Shown here in pieces: positions 59,166 to 64,000 of a DNA stretch of 64,000 nt. Below the pieces are notes generated by a model, which saw nothing but the letters and a program-made list of their open reading frames with translations, searched no databases and was not told the origin of the DNA. How positions within the stretch are numbered: position 1 is the first letter of the stretch; each line of letters starts with the position of its first letter. Made by a program: the position numbers and the translations under genes. Source of the DNA: CAYRWR01 sp964537555 (GTDB lineage Bacteria; Spirochaetota; Brevinematia; Brevinematales; CAYRWR01); the NCBI GenBank assembly GCA_964537555.1, contig CAZIAD010000009.1, positions 37,286 to 101,285 on the forward strand, given 5' to 3'.

Positions 59166-60410
59166 TTAAAATGACAATGTATAATTCACTATTTTCCACT
59201 CATCATGAAAACGGGCTACCAGAATACTGCTCTGCCCGGTCTTTCCCCCGGCAGTCTTAATGGTCCCCACTACCAAACGGGGAGAATCAAGGGTATTCAT
59301 TCCGGGCCCGGCCTGCAGTTCCACTACCCTCACGCTGCTTTTTTCAAAAGTGCTCTCTGCCAGAACAGGCATCTTCATAGCGATCTGGGCTACCCCTTTA
59401 AAGATAGGTTCATATATGATATCTTTTACCTGCTCAATATCCTGTTTACTTACGGCATTCATCCATTTTTCATAGAGGGGCATCATCTCGCTGATAGCCG
59501 CTGTGGTGATATCCTTCTCTGTATAGCGGGCTCCATTGCCGGTATATTTTTTTTGCGGGTCATAGTAGGTATACTGAAAAGCTGTAACAAGCTTTTCATC
59601 CTGATAATGGGCATTATTCAGAGAGACCCCCACAAATCCTTCCGGGGGTATCATAAATTCATCCCCCATATTATAAAAACGCCAGTTTTTCAGGTAAAAC
59701 AGGTTATTGCAATACATGTGTTCTTTCTGCTGATTGGTAATCAGGAGGTACTGCTTAATATTTTCTTCAAAGAAATTGGGGTGAAAACGGAGAAACAGCC
59801 CGCTGCCCTCCAGGGGATCCTTACCCGGGATTTCCAGGGTAGCATTGCCCCAGAATACCATGCCTGTGATACCCTTTTCTGTCCGGGCCAGCCGGACCCA
59901 ACCCTGGTCCAGGCCGATCTCCATGTTGGTCAGCTCTATGTGTAAATTGGTTAGGGTGTAGTATCCCTCCAGATCCACTGCATAGGTCTCCATAAGCTGC
60001 CATGTCCCGTCTTCCAGGACAAAAGCCTGGTCATCGTGTTCCCATTCCAGCTGTCCATTGGAACCTACGTACAGGACAGAGTTGGCTTTGCCGTTATTAT
60101 CATCATCAGAGAGAGGATTAGACATGTCCTGGAATAAAAAGGAATTTACCATATATTTGTACTCATAGCGGCCCGGTTCCAGCTCCAGGGCTATAAAAAA
60201 TCTATCCCCTATCATAGACTTTTGAAGGGGCAGGGTCCGGAAATTCCAGTTGTTCATACTTCCCAGTAAATAGGCTCTCTGTACCTTTTTTTGAGGGTCG
60301 GTAAAGGAAAAAATGATCTTATTCCCTTTTTTATAAGGCCGTATATAATCGAGGGAAAACAGGCCGGTACTCAAGGCAAGAAAAAGGGCCAGGATCGTCA
60401 AACGTCTCAT
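59166..60410 (-). CDS. Exported protein with N-terminal glycogen-binding-like domain
   Basis: This 414-residue protein has a signal peptide (about 1-20) and a first domain (about 30-115) of the CBM48 type: RAYLLGSMNNWNFRTLPLQ and LELEPGRYEYKYMVNSFLFQD, then DDDNNGKANSVLYVG. The C-terminal 300 residues are not recognised. AGAGG precedes the ATG. It follows the anti-sigma factor gene by 13 bases and is probably co-transcribed with it. Confidence 0.78.
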   Translation of the reverse strand: MRRLTILALFLALSTGLFSLDYIRPYKKGNKIIFSFTDPQKKVQRAYLLGSMNNWNFRTLPLQKSMIGDRFFIALELEPGRYEYKYMVNSFLFQDMSNPLSDDDNNGKANSVLYVGSNGQLEWEHDDQAFVLEDGTWQLMETYAVDLEGYYTLTNLHIELTNMEIGLDQGWVRLARTEKGITGMVFWGNATLEIPGKDPLEGSGLFLRFHPNFFEENIKQYLLITNQQKEHMYCNNLFYLKNWRFYNMGDEFMIPPEGFVGVSLNNAHYQDEKLVTAFQYTYYDPQKKYTGNGARYTEKDITTAAISEMMPLYEKWMNAVSKQDIEQVKDIIYEPIFKGVAQIAMKMPVLAESTFEKSSVRVVELQAGPGMNTLDSPRLVVGTIKTAGGKTGQSSILVARFHDEWKIVNYTLSF

Positions 60411-60423
60411 ACACTACCTCTTT

Positions 60424-60783
60424 TTAATAATTTACATAATGCGCATAGGTATATTCAGGCTGAACATTTTGAAAATGCTTTTTATTTTCATTGGTCAGAT
60501 AAACTTCTTCCTTCACTTCCATGCGGGCTTCCTGAATGCGGTCAGAGCTCTGTCCATGCCGTACTATCATAGGAGAAATCCCGATGAAGAGTGCCAGGCT
60601 GGCCGTCAGTGCAGCTCCGGACAGACGTAAAAACCAGGTGGAAAAAACATTTTCTTTTTTCCTGTCCTGATTGAAACGTTCTATACGCTGCATCAACTCT
60701 ACCCGGGTAGAAGGATGTACCTCTTCCTGGGGTAATCGTTCAAAAGCCTCAAACAACTTTTTATCAAAATCATCATAAGGCAT
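60424..60783 (-). CDS. Putative anti-sigma factor (single-pass membrane protein)
   Basis: This 119-residue protein has a cytoplasmic N-terminal part (DDFDKKLFEAFERLPQEEVHPS), one transmembrane helix (about 48-70) and a short exported part. Its start overlaps the end of the sigma gene by 11 bases, a typical arrangement for an ECF sigma and its anti-sigma. The N-terminal sequence does not show a zinc-binding ZAS motif. The assignment is from position and topology. Confidence 0.7.
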   Translation of the reverse strand: MPYDDFDKKLFEAFERLPQEEVHPSTRVELMQRIERFNQDRKKENVFSTWFLRLSGAALTASLALFIGISPMIVRHGQSSDRIQEARMEVKEEVYLTNENKKHFQNVQPEYTYAHYVNY

Positions 60784-61330
60784 AACCGGCCTCCTGTAAA
60801 TACTGTTTTATCTTATCTCTTGCCTGAAACAGGCGATTTTTTACGGCATTTTCTGATATCTGTTCCACTTCAGCCACCTCTTTCACAGACAGACGGTCAA
60901 AGTAGTACATGACCACCACTGATCTCAGGTTGTCACTGAGCCTGTCCAGGGCTTTTTCCAGAAAAAATGACTCGATCACATGATTGTCAAAATGTACGGG
61001 AGCATCATGGTCTTCTATCTCGGTCATAGTACTGGCTTCCTTTCTCAGTTTTTTAGAAAGCTGAAAAGAATAATTCAGAGCTATACGATAGATGTAGGTA
61101 GAGAACTTGGACTGGCCCTTAAAGATAAATATCCCTTTGTATATCCGGAAAAAGACCTCATTTACATGAAAATCCATTTCACTGCGGGGACATCGGGCAA
61201 TCTTGCGCAGTACAGATGAGATCATGCGGACATACTGGTCATAGACCTTGGCAAAGGCCCGTTCATTGCCGTCCCTGATCTGTTGCAGTACCTGTTCTTC
61301 GTCATAGCTCACATCTTGATCAACTTTCAT
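60773..61330 (-). CDS. ECF-type RNA polymerase sigma factor
   Basis: This 185-residue factor has sigma region 2 (NEVFFRIYKGIFIFKGQSKF and STYIYRIALNYSF, about 45-90) and region 4 (LRSVVVMYYFDRLSVKEVAEVEQISENAVKNRLF, separate stretches, about 130-175). Region 3 is absent, as expected for the ECF group. AGAGGATG precedes the ATG. It heads an operon with the anti-sigma factor and two glycogen-binding-like envelope proteins, suggesting regulation of an envelope function. Confidence 0.93.
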   Translation of the reverse strand: MKVDQDVSYDEEQVLQQIRDGNERAFAKVYDQYVRMISSVLRKIARCPRSEMDFHVNEVFFRIYKGIFIFKGQSKFSTYIYRIALNYSFQLSKKLRKEASTMTEIEDHDAPVHFDNHVIESFFLEKALDRLSDNLRSVVVMYYFDRLSVKEVAEVEQISENAVKNRLFQARDKIKQYLQEAGYAL

Positions 61331-61395
61331 TCATCCTCTTCCCTGATGCTAGTACTGAATATGAGTATATACTATAGACATAAGTTAGACCAGTT

Positions 61396-61905
61396 TCAGC
61401 TTTTTTTAGAGAGAAAGCAGGCATAGGCCATAATCCCCGGTCCGTTCATCACTATACCCTGACTCTGTATCCCGTTCAGTTCATCCTCGGTTATATCGGC
61501 ACAGACCTGCCTGAAACTATCCGGATTCTCATCGATACAGAGGGCCAGCACCCGTTCCTGTTCAAAGCGGTCTATATACATCAGGCAGTTTTCGAGGCTG
61601 TCCAGGACCTTTCTGCGGCTGAGGGGATTGACCACCCTCTGGGCTAAAAGGGCAGGGTGAGTGCGGGAAGGAGCGTATTGCAGATCTATGAGCAATACAG
61701 GCTGATCCTCCCTGTACAGAGCCAGGTCCAGCCACATCTGTGAGCCCTGAGCCGGAACATCACGGTAGACCTTAAACTGGGGAAAATGCTTTTTCAGGAT
61801 ATGATAGAGTGCACCTGAGACCTCGCCCTTTTCCAGATAATGATGAGACTGGGCTCCCTCCAGAAATTCCTGGATAGCCTCCAAAACCTGAGTATCTATG
61901 GACAT
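61396..61905 (-). CDS. Conserved-looking protein, possible PD-(D/E)xK-like fold
   Basis: This 169-residue protein starts at the ATG at 61905, which has GGAGGGA upstream; an ATG 27 bases earlier is less likely. The central part, SQMWLDLALYREDQPVLLIDLQYAPSRTHPALLAQ in two stretches, resembles the beta hairpin of restriction-endonuclease-like folds (D ... D-x-Q), but Glu-x-Lys is not present. It has an Ala/Glu-rich start and no signal peptide. Function unknown. Confidence 0.6.
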   Translation of the reverse strand: MSIDTQVLEAIQEFLEGAQSHHYLEKGEVSGALYHILKKHFPQFKVYRDVPAQGSQMWLDLALYREDQPVLLIDLQYAPSRTHPALLAQRVVNPLSRRKVLDSLENCLMYIDRFEQERVLALCIDENPDSFRQVCADITEDELNGIQSQGIVMNGPGIMAYACFLSKKS

Positions 61906-61976
61906 AATCCCTCCATCACAAGACATTTTCACTACACTATTCTATAATATTAGTGATATTATAACAAGAGGGTGAC

Positions 61977-62342
61977 ATGGATATCAGTATGATCCTGGGG
62001 CTGGGTCTCTTAGGGGCTCTGGCCGGCACTATCAGCGGGCTTCTGGGCATAGGAGGAGCCATCATCATGATACCGGCTCTGGTCTATATCTTCGGATTCG
62101 ACCAGAAGATGGCCCAGGGCACCAGCCTTATGCTCATGGTACCGCCTATAGGCATCCTGGCCGCTATACAGTATTACAAGGCGGAAAAGGTGAACCTGCC
62201 CGCCGCGGCTATTATAGCCGTGATGTTCTTTTTAGGAGGCTGGCTGGGATCCAAGCTGGCCCTTAAGGCTGATCCCCTCTTACTGAGACGGGGATTCGCT
62301 GTACTGATGGTAGCTGCAGCTATAAAGATGTGGTTTAAATAA
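61977..62342 (+). CDS. Half-size TauE/SafE-type membrane transporter
   Basis: This 121-residue membrane protein has four transmembrane helices and the family motif near its start (GALAGTISGLLGIGGAIIMIPAL), followed by AQGTSLMLMVPPIGILAAI. Usual TauE/SafE proteins have seven or eight helices and two copies of this motif. Here only one half is present, ending KMWFK. It may act as a homodimer. GAGGGTGAC precedes the ATG. Confidence 0.85.
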   Translation: MDISMILGLGLLGALAGTISGLLGIGGAIIMIPALVYIFGFDQKMAQGTSLMLMVPPIGILAAIQYYKAEKVNLPAAAIIAVMFFLGGWLGSKLALKADPLLLRRGFAVLMVAAAIKMWFK

Positions 62343-62343
62343 A

Positions 62344-62377
62344 AGCACCTACAGTGGTGCAGGCGCTAATTTTTTTC
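62344..62377. terminator. Possible terminator between convergent TauE-like and TlpA-like genes
   Basis: AGCACCT and AGGCGCT (62344-62350, 62361-62367) form a stem with one mismatch, followed by AATTTTTTT. It lies just after the TauE-like stop codon. Confidence 0.5.
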
Positions 62378-62390
62378 TATAATAAAAAGA

Positions 62391-62870
62391 TTAATCTTCC
62401 AAATAGGGCAGCACCAATGCTTCAAATGCTTCAAAATCACGACTCCCCACGATCTTCTTTCCGATGTCTCCATCCTGGTCTACCAGGAATGTGGTAGGGA
62501 TAGCCCGGACTCCGCCGTATTTTAAGGTAAGCTCACTATCTCCCATTACTATGGGATAGTTGATCTGATAACTTTTTGCAAATTTTTTAACCACATCTAC
62601 CCCGTCTCTATCCAGGGATACCCCAATGATGACCAGATCCTTTTTATATTTCTTCTGGAGCTTAACCATATCGGGTATCTCAGCTCTGCAGGGAGGACAC
62701 CAGGTGGCCCAGAAATTGACCAGTACCACTTTGCCCTGGTACTGTGACAGTTCGATTATATTGGTGGACATGATATCGGCCAGCTTAAAGTTATAGGCGG
62801 TATTATCTTCCGCACTTAAGGGAGACAGGGACAGCACTAATAATGCGGCCAGGGCCAGTATTCTTTTCAT
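62391..62870 (-). CDS. TlpA/ResA-type thioredoxin, secreted form
   Basis: This 159-residue protein has a cleavable signal (about 1-20, LSLSPLSA) and a thioredoxin-like domain with the redox centre WATWCPPCRAEIPD (about 52-65) and cis-Pro in AIPTTFLVDQDG. It is expected to act in the periplasm as a thiol-disulfide reductant. It follows its membrane-anchored relative by 4 bases of overlap. AGGAGG precedes the ATG. Confidence 0.92.
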   Translation of the reverse strand: MKRILALAALLVLSLSPLSAEDNTAYNFKLADIMSTNIIELSQYQGKVVLVNFWATWCPPCRAEIPDMVKLQKKYKKDLVIIGVSLDRDGVDVVKKFAKSYQINYPIVMGDSELTLKYGGVRAIPTTFLVDQDGDIGKKIVGSRDFEAFEALVLPYLED

Positions 62871-63421
62871 GATTCCTCCTTTTCAGTGCCAAGGTACTTT
62901 TTGACAGCTGATTCAAAAAACACAAAGGTGCGAAAACCCACCAGGACTTTTACGATCTGCCCTGTTTGATCCACCACAAAGGAAGTGGGTATGGACCTTA
63001 CATTGCCATATTGCATGAGGCGCGGGTCATCCGGTATGATGACCGGGTAATTTATCCCTTTTTTGCGGGCAAATTCCACGACTCCGGCGGTTCCGTCCCG
63101 GTCCAGGGCTACCCCGATGACCTGCAGTGTGTCAGGATATTTCTCCTGCAAGCGTATCAGGTCGGGTATCTCCTTCTGGCAGGGGGGGCACCAGGTCGCC
63201 CAGTAGTTCAACAATACTACCTTACCACGAAGATCCGCCATTCTCAAGTCCTGTCCGCTCAGTATATCTCGGGACTCAAACAGGGGTGCCGGCTTCAGGG
63301 CATTTTTCTCAGGCAGCATCCCTTTGACTTTCCAGGCCAGGATAGCAAAAACTGCCACATAAAACACTATATTCCCTATCTTTTTGGCAGTGGGCCACCA
63401 GGTCTGTTCTTTTATACGCAT
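62867..63421 (-). CDS. TlpA/ResA-type thioredoxin, membrane-anchored form
   Basis: This 184-residue protein has an uncleaved transmembrane helix (about 12-31) instead of a cleavable signal, then a thioredoxin-like domain with WATWCPPCQKEIPD (about 73-86) and SIPTSFVVDQTG. It overlaps its neighbours by 1 and 4 bases, so the three are translated together. The first motif position differs slightly (Gln-Lys after the CPPC). Confidence 0.92.
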   Translation of the reverse strand: MRIKEQTWWPTAKKIGNIVFYVAVFAILAWKVKGMLPEKNALKPAPLFESRDILSGQDLRMADLRGKVVLLNYWATWCPPCQKEIPDLIRLQEKYPDTLQVIGVALDRDGTAGVVEFARKKGINYPVIIPDDPRLMQYGNVRSIPTSFVVDQTGQIVKVLVGFRTFVFFESAVKKYLGTEKEES

Positions 63422-63942
63422 TATTTATTTATAAATGGCAGCAACTGGGCTTCAAATTCATCAAAAGAGCGGCTGCCTACGATCTTGCCTACCAGGTCTC
63501 CCTGTTTATCCACAATAAATGAAGTAGGGATATTGCGGATACCACCGTAAGCCATCACTACCTGGTTTTCACCCATGATGACAGGATAGTTCATGCCCAT
63601 TTCCTGGCTGTACTCCTGCACCCCTTTGGCACCATCTTTATCTACGGATATCCCCAGTATTACCAGGTCCTGGCTGTATTTTTCCTGTAAACGGATCAGG
63701 TCAGGGATCTCAGCCCGGCAGGGAGGGCACCAGGTCGCCCAGAAGTTGACCAGTACTACTTTACCCTTCATCTGGGCCAGGGAGACAGCTCCCTTGCCAT
63801 TGATATCTACTCCTACTATAGGGGGAGCGGTATAATCTACCTGTTTTTTTGCTTCTCCTGGTTTTCCACAGCTCATCAGTCCTGCCACCATCATGAATGT
63901 CAGCACAGCTATTAAAGAACCCGTTCTTCTGTTTTTAATCAT
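63421..63942 (-). CDS. TlpA/ResA-type thioredoxin, lipoprotein form
   Basis: This 173-residue protein starts with a lipoprotein signal ending AGLMSC (Cys25) and has a thioredoxin-like domain with WATWCPPCRAEIPD (about 69-82) and NIPTSFIVDKQG. It is first of three tandem relatives. AGGAGA precedes the ATG. The three probably reduce different targets or serve the same pathway at different locations, which the sequence cannot settle. Confidence 0.92.
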   Translation of the reverse strand: MIKNRRTGSLIAVLTFMMVAGLMSCGKPGEAKKQVDYTAPPIVGVDINGKGAVSLAQMKGKVVLVNFWATWCPPCRAEIPDLIRLQEKYSQDLVILGISVDKDGAKGVQEYSQEMGMNYPVIMGENQVVMAYGGIRNIPTSFIVDKQGDLVGKIVGSRSFDEFEAQLLPFINK

Positions 63943-64000
63943 ATATTTCTCCTATGTTAAAAAATCAATTTTCAAGCCCCCGATGTATAACTCAGGGCCT

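Overview
The window looks like chromosomal DNA of an anaerobic, diderm (outer-membrane-bearing) bacterium. Anaerobic metabolism is suggested by a complete NAD(P)-linked [FeFe]-hydrogenase operon and a rubrerythrin. An outer membrane is suggested by a TolC-like channel in a MacA/MacB-type export operon and by many lipoproteins. The mixture (Hnd hydrogenase, membrane RsbU-type phosphatases, HD-GYP/EAL/GGDEF proteins, many small lipoproteins, frequent TTG starts) would fit a free-living spirochaete, but that assignment is an inference and no rRNA marker is present. The standard code is used. No tRNA, rRNA, CRISPR array, prophage or recognisable transposase was seen.

Left part (1-12.6 kb): a CotH-family lipoprotein runs off the left edge (1-1329, minus). 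Next comes the hnd operon (1579-6592, minus), hndA - HATPase - hndB - hndC - hndD, preceded by a Rex-like operator. Divergent from it are a membrane-anchored SF1 helicase with a C-terminal nuclease-like domain, an XpaC-like partner and NAD+ synthetase. A GxxExxY gene flanked by inverted 27-bp repeats sits between the convergent nadE and alaS.

Middle part (12.6-33.3 kb): alaS, a tandem-CBM21 lipoprotein, a 765-residue fusion (pseudo-isochorismatase / kinase-like / dual-specificity phosphatase), an ICMT-like methyltransferase with a secreted protein and a GNAT enzyme, a GT-B glycosyltransferase with a Lys/Ala/Pro tail, a PAS hybrid histidine kinase, an IMPase/small-molecule-kinase pair, and two membrane c-di-GMP-type proteins whose GGDEF motifs are degenerate.

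Right part (33.3-64 kb): valS-dcd, an HD-GYP protein behind an operator-like promoter, and a tandem triplet of membrane RsbU-type PP2C phosphatases followed by a small helical protein. Then come small lipoproteins, a membrane-anchored HIRAN protein, OsmC behind a leader with a possible small ORF, aspartokinase, rubrerythrin between two related lipoproteins, and a MacA-MacB-type export operon with two permeases and a TolC. The window ends with an ECF sigma/anti-sigma operon driving two envelope proteins with glycogen-binding-like domains, and three consecutive TlpA-like thioredoxins predicted to have different membrane attachments.

The strongest candidates for undescribed biology are the three-domain fusion at 17299-19596, the tandem PP2C array at 37865-44133, the sigma/anti-sigma/glycogen-binding locus at 58229-61330, the membrane helicase-nuclease pair at 6897-10381, and the repeat-bounded GxxExxY cassette at 12188-12630.
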